A DNA stretch of 64,000 bases. Source: Fragilaria crotonensis. Taxonomy: Eukaryota > Bacillariophyta > Fragilariophyceae > Fragilariales > Fragilariaceae. Each line of letters starts with the position of its first letter. Position 1 is the stretch's first letter. The notes below the pieces were generated by a model. The model did no database searches and was not told where the DNA came from. It worked only from the letters and a program-made list of their open reading frames with translations. Positions 32,861-42,945 of the stretch are shown here, one piece after another. Both the position numbers and the translations under genes were made by a program. The stretch covers positions 1-64,000 of the forward strand of contig JAKSYS010000272.1 of the NCBI GenBank assembly GCA_022925895.1, given 5' to 3'.

Positions 32861-33607
32861 ATGACATATGAAATTGACGCAAATACAACATCAAGCAAAG
32901 CCCAATCCGAGCAGACGGACTGCTGGGAATTTGTTAACACCGACGTGATACCTGGCGGTGACAGTCGAACAACAACTCAAGAAATTCCATCGCATGAACG
33001 TGTTTGGGACGAGAACGACGTGTGCAACGACGCCAGTACCACCAAGAGGTCGGTTGGAGATTGGTTCCGTAAGACAGGTGTAGCAGTTGCTGGTGGGACC
33101 ATGGTGGGTGTTGGGCTCATTATGATTCCCTTGCCAACTCCATTTGGATGTGTTGTGGCGGGTTCTGGAATGGCGGTGTTGGGCACGGAATTTCCAGCCG
33201 CGCAACGGGTCTTGGATCGGACGTGCAAGAAGGTGGCCGACGCTATTGAATATTCATCAAGAGATGACACTGGAGATGAAGGAGAAGTTGCTGAAGTGTG
33301 TGCCAACGATAAGATGAAGGAGATCCTAAAACAACAGCAAAAGAGAAACGAAGCGCCGGTGACGTACAACCTCAAGCAGATCGGGAAGAAAGTCGCCCCT
33401 GTCATTCGAAAGATTGGAGACGGAATCGACAAAGAGCAGCTAGCAAGGACTTCTGAAAATTTCGCTAAAGCGGCAACTGACGCCAAGCTTGCCATTCAAT
33501 CACAATGGGCGAAATGTTGGAATCACCTTGGGTCAGTCAATGAAGTCGACGATGCTACGGGGTCAATTTGTGCTACCGTGCAATCGCCCACCCAACAAAG
33601 CTCATAA
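32861..33607 (+). CDS. PGPGW-like membrane protein
   Basis: Single-exon gene of 248 residues from ATG 32861; the open frame upstream starts only with GTG. An acidic, serine/threonine-rich N-terminal third is followed by KTGVAVAGGTMVGVGLIMIP and LPTPFGCVVAGSGMAVLGTEFP. These are two hydrophobic helices with a central PLPTPFG turn, then AAQRVLDRTCKKV. The glycine-rich helix / P-x-P-x-P-F-G / glycine-rich helix / EFP pattern resembles the bacterial PGPGW putative transmembrane domain. The C-terminal part is charged and helical (LKQQQKRNEAPV, GDGIDKEQLARTSENFAKAA). Function unknown. Confidence 0.7.
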   Translation: MTYEIDANTTSSKAQSEQTDCWEFVNTDVIPGGDSRTTTQEIPSHERVWDENDVCNDASTTKRSVGDWFRKTGVAVAGGTMVGVGLIMIPLPTPFGCVVAGSGMAVLGTEFPAAQRVLDRTCKKVADAIEYSSRDDTGDEGEVAEVCANDKMKEILKQQQKRNEAPVTYNLKQIGKKVAPVIRKIGDGIDKEQLARTSENFAKAATDAKLAIQSQWAKCWNHLGSVNEVDDATGSICATVQSPTQQSS

Positions 33608-34236
33608 AATAGGAACATCATTAATGTTATTCTTGTATCTTTGTTTTTCCCCAACGGAATTCACCGACATGTGTGTGCGATGAACGATAGCACTCTGTTG
33701 CTTCGTGTTTCATGCTCTTATGCTGCATCGAAAAATGGAGCCGAAGGACGGAGTGGACTCCGGAGTCCGGAGTCTGTAGTATGCATACAATGTGACATGA
33801 GGACATGCCACATATAGTATGCAGTACATGCATACATACTGTATTACCAGTTTTATGTACTACATGCTACTGTACATGTATCTCGAATCTCGAACACTCG
33901 GCGCTCGGATCGCACTGTACTCGGTACTGGAGTACCAGGTACTTGTACTATACTACATTCGTGACAGTACTATATCGAGCCGTAGTAAATGCGTATCGTA
34001 CTGTACTACAGAAATGTTTATGATATATGACTATATGACACAAGAAAAATGTGGGAAAAAAGTCGCAGAAATAAAAAAAATAAAAATTAAAAAATTAAAA
34101 AACAAGAAATCTACGTAAATAGATTTTGCGTATAACGTAATTCCTCTCCGCGTTTCGTTATGACATTTCTTTGCAATCTGTCATCTGCACAAGTTTTAGA
34201 ACCAAACATCTGTTTATTGCAAGCAACGTTGGTACC
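33608..34236. other. Intergenic region with AT-rich tract
   Basis: About 630 bases. GTAC-rich from 33800 to 34010, then an A-rich tract of AAAAATTAAAAA type at 34055-34115 just upstream of the PFK gene. No gene recognised. Confidence 0.45.
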
Positions 34237-35963
34237 ATGTTGAGGCATTGCTGTCGCCTCCTGCCGATGCTGTGCCTCCTGAGAGGCTACAATGCCTTTC
34301 TACCTATAAGCAATAATCATAGACTGTTATCCATACTCCGAGAAGACCTTTCGTCCGACAATTGTTCTCTCGATGACGAACAGGATGCCGCCGCCTGTTT
34401 GCTGGGCGAAGGATATGTACCTGTCGAGCAGATCCAACCTGTGACCCAAATCTTCGTCGCGAAACTCGAAAAGTTGTCTGATCGATTTGAGTCGTCGCAG
34501 AAAACAAACGTAATTCGATACGATTGCGCTTCCCGCCGACAGCGATTAAGCAAATTCCATCATGATTCGGCCAATGCACCGTCCCCTCTCATGTCCATGT
34601 CGTCGCGAGTTGACATGGAGTACAACGATCTAATGGATGATGACGACGTCGTCTTGGTCGATATTGTGCGCCGTAAGGGCGGATCCCGCGTGTCCCGGGC
34701 CTTCGTACAAGCGGGTCCTCGTCAAAACCTACATTTTGATCCCTCGAAGGTCAGCGCAGCCATTGTCACCTGTGGTGGACTTTGCCCTGGTCTCAATAAT
34801 GTCATCCGAGAACTCACGCATTCCTTGTACTATCTTTATGGGGCCAACAAGGTTTATGGGATTACGGGCGGCTTCCATGGTTTCTACAAAGAGGACTATC
34901 AACCCATTCTGCTCACCAACGAGTTGGTGGAAAACATTCATCACGAAGGAGGCACTGTGTTGAGGTCTTCGCGAGGAGGCTTCGATATGCAGAAAATTCT
35001 TCAGTTTCTTCGAGAATACGATATTCAGCAGCTCTACATTATTGGTGGTGACGGAACACATCGAGGTGCGTACGCGATTCATCAGGCTTGTGTCGCCGCT
35101 GGGGACATGAATGTTTCAATCGCCGGTGTCCCCAAAACCATTGACAACGATGTCGGCTTCATTGACAGGAGTTTTGGGTTTGCAAGTGCCGTGGAAGCCG
35201 CTCAAGCCAGCATTCGAACGGCCAAGATAGAAGCCATGTGTAATATCCCGAACGGAATCGGGATCATCAAAGTAAGTGACAAGCTCCTGTAAAAAGGAAT
35301 TCCACATTCATCGTGTTTAACCGCTGCGAACACTCGTAGCTCATGGGGCGATCCGCCGGGTTTTTGGCTGCATTTTCTGCCCTAGGATCTGGGGACGTCG
35401 ATCTTGTCTTGGTTCCAGAAGTACCTATTGTATTGGAAGGTGAAAATGGAATCCTGCCTTTTATTCGAAAGCGAGTCAAAGAGCATAAGTATGCCGTAGT
35501 AGTTGTTGCTGAGGGTGCTGGTGAAGAATTGTTGGGGAAATCAACAGTCGTGGACGCGGGAGGGAATCGAGAGCGCCCAATGATCGGAGACTTTATCAAG
35601 ATCGCAATCGGCGATTACTTCAAAAAATTTGATGAGGAAGCGACTATCAAGTACATCGACCCGTCGTACACAGTGCGATCTGTACCCGCAAACGCGGCTG
35701 ATTCCATGTACTGCACCCAATTGGCGCAGTCGGCCGTCCATGGTGCTATGGCCGGATATACCGGATTTTCCACAGGGTTGGTCAACAACCAACTCGTTTA
35801 CTTGCCCATTCCACAGTTAGTGGCAAGCAGCCCTCGCACAATGAATCCGAATGGAAGCACATGGGGACGAATTGTGGCCATGACTGGACAACCCAACACT
35901 GCAGTTGTGGCAATGGAGGAAGAAACGGATGAACTTGCCTTGCCGGAACCAACGTTCCACTAG
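34237..35963 (+). CDS. PFK: ATP-dependent phosphofructokinase, plant-like, likely plastid-targeted
   Basis: Two exons (34237-35271 and 35340-35963; 68-nt intron, donor GTAAGT) encode 552 residues. The ATG at 34237 starts MLRHCCRLLPMLCLLRGYNAFLP, a signal peptide with an NAFLP motif consistent with plastid import. The catalytic region has TCGGLCPGLNNVIREL, RSSRGGFD, GGDGTHRGA, PKTIDNDVGFID with the catalytic aspartate, then GRSAGFLAA and PEVPIVLEG. Glycine in GGDGT rather than aspartate favours ATP over pyrophosphate as donor. The enzyme phosphorylates fructose 6-phosphate in glycolysis. The N-terminal 130 residues between the signal and the fold are variable. Confidence 0.9.
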
Positions 35964-36196
35964 CCCCCTTGATATGCAAACTCATTATTGCCTCCAATGC
36001 TGGTCGCTGAAAAACTTGTCATCCTAATGGATTGAAAGGGATTTTCTTTCTTTGTTCATAGAGCGTCCAATTAATATCGACAATTCCCCTGATAGATTTT
36101 CTAATGACTTGTTGTTAACCATTCTAAGCGCGTTTTCATTCAGATGGCGTTTCGCATAATGTGATTGCACAAATGCTTGAATGCACACACACAGCT
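35964..36196. other. Short intergenic region
   Basis: About 230 bases between PFK and a doubtful minus-strand gene. Nothing recognised. Confidence 0.4.
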
Positions 36197-36586
36197 TTAT
36201 CGCAAGGCGCTACCACGAGGATGTATCCTGTCGGCATCTTGGTTGATAGATGACATCTCGTCAAGTTGTCGCGCCCCTGTCCCTAGACGCAATCGGCTTT
36301 CAGAGATGAAAGCCATTCCTGAGAATAACTTTTCTATGTCATGTGGCAAGGTATACCTACGGTCGTATGTTGATGGCCATTGGCAGGGACAATCTCCTCG
36401 AAGACAAAACCTAACACGGCAGCTTCGACTGGTACCGTAATCCCTCCATCCGAATCGAAACGCCCTACGGTAGGATCTTTGGAGTACTTGTACGACAGTA
36501 TCCCGTAAGGTAGCGTCTGGTACAATAGTCTCAATTTGCAATTGTTCTCCTCGAGTCAAGCATGTGAATAATGATATGAGAAACAT
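36197..36586 (-). CDS. Possible small secreted protein, frame uncertain
   Basis: I do not recognise it. From ATG 36586 the frame begins MFLISLFTCLTRGEQLQIE, a short hydrophobic start. Around 36470 the better coding signal moves to another frame (DPTVGRFDSDGGITVPVEAA and VLGFVFEEIVPANGHQHTTVG). The next segment, MAFISESRLRLGTG, follows a possible tiny GT-AG intron (38 nt), and it ends at 36197 in SALR. The need for a frame change and an unusually small intron makes this a weak call. It could be a decayed gene. Confidence 0.3.
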   Translation of the reverse strand: MFLISLFTCLTRGEQLQIETIVPDATLRDTVVQVLQRSYRRAFRFGWRDYGTSRSCRVRFCLRGDCPCQWPSTYDRRYTLPHDIEKLFSGMAFISESRLRLGTGARQLDEMSSINQDADRIHPRGSALR

Positions 36587-37054
36587 GAGGGTTCATGGAT
36601 CCTCCCGCGCTTGGAAGTATGCAAACCACGTCGACGGACTCGACGGTGTCATCGTGAAGTCGCGAAGTGTCGAAGCACTGAATACAGTACAAGTACCATG
36701 CATCTAAGAAATTCGTTCCGAGACTATGCAGCGGTATAACAGTACTAGTACCTACCGGTAGTACTCTGAGTGCCGCTTGCGTCATGCAGCCATACTTCAT
36801 CGTGTTGGTACTCCAGTACGACAGTACTCGAGAGAGTTTTTATTGGTGAGGGTTGAAAGTTGAACTTGAATGAGAACGCTACCACCATCTTCATACGAAA
36901 TCTTGAAGGCCACAGATTTTTGTTGATGGGCAAGGGGCGGGTGATGGCCTGGAGCTCGAAAAACATGCTGACGTTTAATTACGAGCCATCAGTTTCCTTT
37001 TCCAAGCCATAGAGCAATTCGAAGTTGACTACTCGCTACTCACTGCGCAACAAC
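36587..37054. other. Intergenic region, GTAC-rich
   Basis: About 470 bases upstream of the acylphosphatase. GTAC palindromes cluster at 36690-36830. Nothing else recognised. Confidence 0.4.
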
Positions 37055-37640
37055 ATGAATAGAACTTCTCTCTTTCTTGCCTTAATTTTGAGCGTCAGCT
37101 CCAAATGGTTTGCCGGAGCCTTCCTGCCCGTTTCATTGCTGAGTCAACCGATAAAATCGTCGATTAGGACATATGCGACACTTTCGGATGGATCGATGAA
37201 CGGTTCCGATCTGGTTGCTAGAAGAATCATCGTCACTGGGGATGTTAATGGAGGATACTACAGATCTTGCGTAAAGAATGAGGTGAGGATTCGGTCTGGG
37301 TCTCTGATCGGCTGATGAATCCTATCGTTCACACTAAAGCTTTCTTTTTCCAGGCGAGTCGCTTCCGAAAACTTGTTGGTACGATGACTCCTCCAGACGA
37401 CAGCAAAGAAGCAGAGATTTATGTAGAGGTGAGTTGAAATACTGGCAAAGCATGTCTGAAAGTACGAAGAGCAAAACTGACAGCGAGGATTCACAGGGCA
37501 AGGCACACATGGTGGATGGATTTGTCCGTTGGTGCAAACGCGGAAACGTAGGACTCAGTCAAGTCATTTCTGTCAGGGACGTTATTGAGGAAGAACCCAC
37601 CGGCCTTTATGATGCGTTCTATGTTAAGGTTGATGAATGA
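37055..37640 (+). CDS. Acylphosphatase-like protein, plastid-targeted
   Basis: Three small exons (37055-37282, 37354-37428, 37497-37640; introns 71 and 68 nt) encode 148 residues. The signal MNRTSLFLALILSVSSKWFAGAFLP ends in an AFLP motif, so plastid import is likely. The acylphosphatase core is RRIIVTGDVNGGYYRSCVKNEA, then KLVGTMTPPDDSKEAEIYVEG, then VDGFVRWCKRGN. Compared with the usual GxVQGVGFR loop this reads GDVNGGYYR, so the catalytic-type arginine is kept but the loop is divergent. The usual asparagine-containing strand (GWVRN) reads GTMTP, so activity is uncertain. Acylphosphatases hydrolyse acyl phosphates. The start is chosen for the signal peptide; the upstream codon is TTG. Confidence 0.75.
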
Positions 37641-38523
37641 AGAAAGCAATTGCGCATTCGGTTTTCTTTTCCTGTTTGGGATTTGCAGTCTTTCACGACA
37701 ACGTTGAAGGTTTGTGCTTGCGACTGGTTTGTAGTCCCTTCGCTGCAGCAAATAGATTCGCTCGCGAGAGACTTTCGCCTGTCGCTTGGTTTCGGTGTTA
37801 GGATGCGCTATGCTGTTACCTTTTGCATGCTGTGGACTGTCGTGCAAGTGTTTTTCGTACTGTAGATTGTAGTAGTGGTTGAGAAAGCTGGCCACCGCAT
37901 TTTGCCTATATCATCATACTGGTTCAAGTACTTGTACCTCCTGAACTACCGTATTGTCCGGAAAATACCACCCAAGTGGTACGTATCAGAGACGGGAATT
38001 TCAAACCCAGCCCACCCAAACCCACGGCCCACCCAAACCCATTGGGTTAAGGGTGGGTTTTGGGTGAGCTCAGGATTTCATGGGTGGGTCTGGGTGGGCC
38101 GGCAAATCATAGCAAAAAATGACAGTAGATGTTTGCTACCGGTAGTAGTAGAACCATGTACTCCAGTACTGGCTACTGGGTTTGGGTGGGTTTGGGTAGG
38201 TCTTGGTTGATCGTATGGGTTCTGGGTGGGTTTGGGCTGGTACTTCCGTGAGCGTAGCTTTACGTTGGTACCCATGGGTTTGATGTTTTCAGAAATTCCC
38301 GTCTCTGGTACATATGCCTGGATTCTCACCAAGGCGAGTATATTAATACTGTAGTACTGTGTAATGTCAGGATCGTAGATTTGCGTAGCTTGTACTAGGC
38401 TTGGAATAATACCAGAATGCAACTTCAGCGCATGAAGAATTAGATATTCCGATCCCGATTTGCTTCAAAGTGGCACTGGTGTCACTAGTACCATCAGTAG
38501 AAGATGTACCAGAAAAGAACAAT
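37641..38523. other. Intergenic region holding a MITE
   Basis: About 880 bases between the acylphosphatase and the Crypton ORF. It contains the hAT-like MITE at 37987-38307. The flanks (37641-37978 and 38316-38523) show no gene. Confidence 0.5.
37987..38307. mobile_element. hAT-like MITE with G/C-strand-biased arms
   Basis: The ends are a perfect 16-base inverted repeat, CAGAGACGGGAATTTC (37987-38002, and inverted at 38292-38307). It is flanked by 8-base target duplications GTACGTAT (37979-37986) and GTACATAT (38308-38315), which differ at one base. The CAG tip and 8-base duplication are hAT features. The arms carry many CCCACCCAAACCC units on the left and TGGGTGGGTTTGGG units on the right, so the whole 321-base element can fold on itself. 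No coding capacity. Confidence 0.85.
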
Positions 38524-40677
38524 ATGAACTGTCGGTATTCCTTGGAGCGAGTTCATTTGATGTGTTTATGTTTCGGAGCCAGAAACACTATAAACGCAAT
38601 GAGAGGTCAAAAGGTTTACAAACGGATATTGGACAGCTTGATGTCAAGTGTTCATCGCAGGGGACCTGGACAGGAATACGAGTATGACCGTGTTTATACA
38701 GATGTGGAGAAGCGACAAGTAACCCCTGAAGAATTGTTACGTTGGTTGAACGTGCGAACATTTGGTATCCCTGATCCTGCGCCGGACACAAGGATTCGGC
38801 CATTGGTAAGAGCTAACACCATTGCATTTTGGAAAAAGGCAATTTCGTTTCACATGCCAGACCGTCTGCACGGATGGCGTACTGGGAGCAATGATGGTAA
38901 TCCAACAAAGTGTGCTGAGGTTAATGATTTCGTGAAATTTGTTAAGAAGTTGGAAGCGAGGAAACAAGGTGCAGCATCACAAACGAGGCGACCGATGGTT
39001 GAGACTGAATTCGGACGTCTCCACGAAGTGTTTAAGACATTTGGCGGTCCTCACAGTTCGGGGATTTGGAAATTTGGAATGCCGGCTCTTATTAACTTTC
39101 AGTTTCATATGATAGCAAGAATTGACGATACTACACAGGTGATTATGGATCACATTCGGGTGCATGACAATTTTGACAATGCGTTGAAGACTCGGTTAAA
39201 TTGGAGCAAGAATGTACAAGATGAACGCGATGCGCCGTGGCAGATCATCCTTGCAAGTATGAACCCTGTGTATTGTGTGTATATCAGTTTGGGCTTGTGG
39301 TTGGAATCTAATTTGCGATCAAATGCGTCGGCGATGGCGTCACCGTACGTCTTTTCATTCTCGGATGACGTTACGATACCGGGTGGTGGGCTAAAGGCAA
39401 AGGACACCGCGCAAAACATCTTTGGTCAAAAGGTCTTGAAGTTGCAAGAGTTTCAGAACGGAGGTCTATTGGGAAGTCACAGTATTCGGAAATTCGCATC
39501 GACACACGTTCGTCGCTGTGGAATATCGAAAGACGACAAGGACACGAGAGGCCGTTGGAAAGGGAAAGGTCGGGTTTCAGATCGTTATGATGACGTGGAA
39601 TTGCCGTACCCAGATTGTAAAGTGGCAGAAAAGTTGTGTATGGGCGGAGCTTGTTATTATGTGATTGACAGTGCCATTTGCGATTCTAACATCTTGAAAA
39701 CGTTTATTCTCACAAAAGTGGTTCCAAATATTCGGCAAAGAGTACCCGATTCGGCAGCAATTGTGCTTGGTAAGGCTATACTTTGGCTTGTATATTCAAA
39801 TGTGTCGTGCAATTTCATTTCTGTTGCGGAGCGAGATCGTGTGAAAACGGATTTGGCGGAGACGGGTATTGTGATTGTTGATGGACAGAATCCTATTGCA
39901 AAGGTGCCGATCATTGTTAGCGGAGACCAAGGTACTGTGTATATTGATGAAGTCCCAAGGGTCCCGCTGCCGGCGGGCGTCAACAATGGTATCATGGACA
40001 ATGATGGAGCAGCCCTGCAAGGATTGAATGCGCGAACACTGAATAGGCGAATCCTCGAGAACAATCAAGCCAGCGGTGATAAACTTCAGAACTGGATGCT
40101 TCAGCTGCAAAGTGGTTTTATGAGTTTGAGACGAGAGAATGTGGAACTTCGGAGTGAGATTGCTGCACTGACACTGAAGATGGAGCGAGGATTTGAAGTA
40201 ATGAATGGGAATATGAGAAGGATTGCACTACAGCCGGCGCGACAACGACTTGTGACAGCAACAACGGCAGCTGCTGGCGGAGCTGCAACCGGAGAAGGAA
40301 CTGCTGCCGCAGATGCCGCTGCTACTGGTGAACTAGCGTTGCTTGCACCTGCCCTCGCCATGACGAATCCTGCCACCCTGATGCCGAATCCAAAAAGTCT
40401 ATATGACTTGTGGCATGAGTATCTACATGGGGTTGGAGGGAGAAAACCCGCGAGGCTTTTTTCCGAAACTGAGCGAGGGCGGGTCAAGTACAAGTTCACC
40501 AGAAGGAAGGTTGTCTGGGATGTGGTTCGGGATCTGGTTAGCTTGGGCCATAGTTCCCAAAGAGCGATCGACCTCATCTACGGTGTCTATGGACCGCAGA
40601 CGAGTGTCACGGTCATCATTAATAGGCTGAGGAGGGACAAGAAAAATGGGACTATCAATCCCAATCTTCGGATTTAG
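38524..40677 (+). CDS. Crypton-type tyrosine recombinase with GCR1_C-like DNA-binding domain
   Basis: Apparently whole single ORF of 717 residues from ATG 38524; upstream in-frame codons give only GTG. The recombinase core shows HSIRKFASTHVRRCG (HxxR: His319, Arg322), then RGRWKGKGRVSDRYDD with the likely nucleophile Tyr355, then LPYPDCK. After an alanine-rich linker (residues about 560-620) preceded by a coiled coil (MSLRRENVELRSEIAALTLK), the end has SLYDLWHEYLHGVGGRKPAR, YKFTRRKVVWDVVRDLV and YGPQTSVTVIINRLRRDKK, which matches the GCR1_C-like domain of Cryptons. Cryptons move through circular intermediates and leave no long terminal repeats. The element ends could not be placed. Intact length suggests recent activity or domestication. 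Confidence 0.85.
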   Translation: MNCRYSLERVHLMCLCFGARNTINAMRGQKVYKRILDSLMSSVHRRGPGQEYEYDRVYTDVEKRQVTPEELLRWLNVRTFGIPDPAPDTRIRPLVRANTIAFWKKAISFHMPDRLHGWRTGSNDGNPTKCAEVNDFVKFVKKLEARKQGAASQTRRPMVETEFGRLHEVFKTFGGPHSSGIWKFGMPALINFQFHMIARIDDTTQVIMDHIRVHDNFDNALKTRLNWSKNVQDERDAPWQIILASMNPVYCVYISLGLWLESNLRSNASAMASPYVFSFSDDVTIPGGGLKAKDTAQNIFGQKVLKLQEFQNGGLLGSHSIRKFASTHVRRCGISKDDKDTRGRWKGKGRVSDRYDDVELPYPDCKVAEKLCMGGACYYVIDSAICDSNILKTFILTKVVPNIRQRVPDSAAIVLGKAILWLVYSNVSCNFISVAERDRVKTDLAETGIVIVDGQNPIAKVPIIVSGDQGTVYIDEVPRVPLPAGVNNGIMDNDGAALQGLNARTLNRRILENNQASGDKLQNWMLQLQSGFMSLRRENVELRSEIAALTLKMERGFEVMNGNMRRIALQPARQRLVTATTAAAGGAATGEGTAAADAAATGELALLAPALAMTNPATLMPNPKSLYDLWHEYLHGVGGRKPARLFSETERGRVKYKFTRRKVVWDVVRDLVSLGHSSQRAIDLIYGVYGPQTSVTVIINRLRRDKKNGTINPNLRI

Positions 40678-41017
40678 TTTTAGTTGACATAGTGCTGGCG
40701 GGCTGGGAGTAACTGATCTGCATAGCTTGATAGATTTGGTTCGAACATGGGGTTTATACTCCGTAGTATGACATCTGTCATGAGCGGTCGTATGTCGTGA
40801 TAGTTTGTACTCGCAGTACAGTACACTTCAGTATACTTTTCACTTACGTAGTCGTTTACGTTGCATGCCCTATTGAGTGGTATACCTTCATGCATGAATT
40901 CCGGATACATTCGTAGTACTCCACAATTGAATTCCGGAATCTGACACAGACTTCGGACAAAGCATTTGTACTCATATACCAGTACACCAGTACCAAGAAT
41001 ACTGGATGCTGGATACC

Positions 41018-41400
41018 CAGGCTCACGTCAACGGTTCGTCTTCGTCTAACACAGTGTGGTATGGTAGTAGCTTCCGAAACGACACTTGCAGATTGACGCC
41101 GTTGAAGTTCAACAATAATTCCAATCTGAACTCAGGCTCATGTTGAAGGTGCGTCATCTGCTGTATGGCAGGTTCAGCAACAAGACGCTTGCAAGAAACT
41201 ATGCTGTTGCAGTCATTCTGCAGTAATTCCAAACTCAACTCAGGCTCACGTCGATTGTTGTGTGTCATCTGCTATATGGCAGCTTCAGCAACAAGATGCT
41301 TGCAAATTGATGTTGTGGAAAGTGGTTGAAAGCACTAACAAATTGATGTTCCCTTCAGCCCACCTTATCTGCTGCATGGCAAGTTTGGCAACAACAAAAT
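41018..41400 (+). repeat. Degenerate tandem repeat, about 108-115 base unit, about four copies
   Basis: The phrase CAGGCTCA begins copies at 41018, 41133 and 41241, with a fainter copy near 41356. Later in each unit GTCATCTGCT, TATGGCAG and TTCAGCAACAAG recur. Spacing is 115, 108 and about 115 bases. Confidence 0.7.
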
Positions 41401-41786
41401 GATGACTTCTGAAAGGGGGAATTCCTGTTGCAACCACACAGCCAACAAAAGTCTTCATTGATTTCAATGATGTTGGTACACACAAACATGATTGTAGCTG
41501 CACGGATGAATGGAGAGCAGCAACCTGACAATGGAGTTCAAGGAGTATCAGTTTGACAACATGAGATACCCGGTAGTGTGCTGGCAACAGCATCTAGTAC
41601 TTCACTATTATGCCAGTTTGCTTTGTACTAGTAACATTTGGCTGCAGGAAGGATTTGGAAATTCTGATACTGGATCCTTGTTCTTCAACTGGTTGTTGCT
41701 TTTGCTAGTAAGTCACAGTACTTGCAGAATCTGATCTCACTTCAGCATGGAGCGAATACTACAAGACCCCATTTTGCGTAAGCATC

Positions 41787-42498
41787 CTAATTAGAGCCAC
41801 CAGAAGGGAAGGAGGAGCCATCCTTGTAGGGTGAATGGTGAGCCATCACCAGAGCTATCATCTTCTTACAGTTGCAAAGCACTTCTTTGCCAATCACAGC
41901 AAGGTCCTCCCACTGATAGTAGCTGGCGGTACTAGCATTGAGCAAACTCTTCCTTGCAAGAAGACCCTTCTCAATTAAACCTTTGCCCGCATATATGTTG
42001 ATGGATGACTGTCCGTGAAGAGATGGGATCATAATCAAGCAAGACAGTTCCTCCATTGATGTCCTAGAGTGGACATCATCAGTGAGAAGTCCTTGGAACT
42101 TGTTAGTAAGCCCTCCAACAAGGAACTGATCTTCATAGCACATCCCATCAGAGTTGCCATTTTTGTCACCAAAGCAAAGCTTTGCCATCAACTGCTCCAT
42201 GCATGAGTGTTTCAATCATTGATGTGCCACCTTGACTACTAACTAGAGGGGAGTTGAAGCATTCAAAAGCAAGTTGTCCTTGAAACTCCACTAGGAGCTT
42301 CTTCATCACATTCCTCATATCAGCTCTCCTGGTGCAATCCTGCCTCTTATTTAAAGAGATGAGACATCTTGAGTAAGCATGCTGCGCAAGAAATGGCACG
42401 GCTGATGCAAGAGTGATCAAAATTGGAGGGATGTCGATTTGTTGTGGTCGTGGAATGTGGTATAAGTTTTTCTTGTCAGGATACAAGGAATGAATCAT
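41787..42498 (-). other. Unrecognised minus-strand open frames, doubtful
   Basis: Two overlapping frames (42166-42498 and 41787-42215) of 110 and 142 codons. Segments such as MKKLLVEFQGQLAFECFNSP and YEDQFLVGGLTNKFQGLLTD look protein-like, and the two would need one frame change to join. I recognise no family. It may be a decayed gene or element remnant. Confidence 0.25.
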
Positions 42499-42945
42499 CT
42501 ATTTTGTGTTCGTTTTGCTCTTGTAAGGCAGCTCTTAAACAAAGTTCACAAATGGGATGATCCCGTTCGTTTTGTGTTTCTTATGTTCACGGAAAAATCG
42601 CCCTTGACCAACAATACCTGAAAACACGGCAACACGGCTGGTGCACAGTGCGCAGCCCTTGCTCGGCGATGATACCAGTACCAGTACCAGTAGTTTGACA
42701 TCGATTGCGCCAACGAAAGGCGCGATGACGCGCGTTTTGCCAGGCCTTCCCTTGTACTGTAGACTTGCACTGTACGTCGCGTTGGTGAGGTTCGCATTGT
42801 GGCTACTCTCGAGAGCTACCGTTTCCGGGGAAGTTCGGATTTGGGACACGATTCAGTATGAATGTATGAATGCCTTGCCATTTTTTCGTTCACATTTCGA
42901 TTTTCATTCGGAATTCCCTTCGGCATCCGGACTCCAAAGCCAGCC

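Larger units (their letters stand above)
40678..42945. other. Long gene-poor region with tandem repeats
   Basis: About 2.3 kb. Positions 40800-41010 have GTAC words. A degenerate tandem array lies at 41018-41400 (separate entry). Positions 41787-42498 hold two overlapping minus-strand frames with no motif I recognise. The last 300 bases have GTACCAGTACCAGTA repeats at 42673-42693. Confidence 0.45.
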
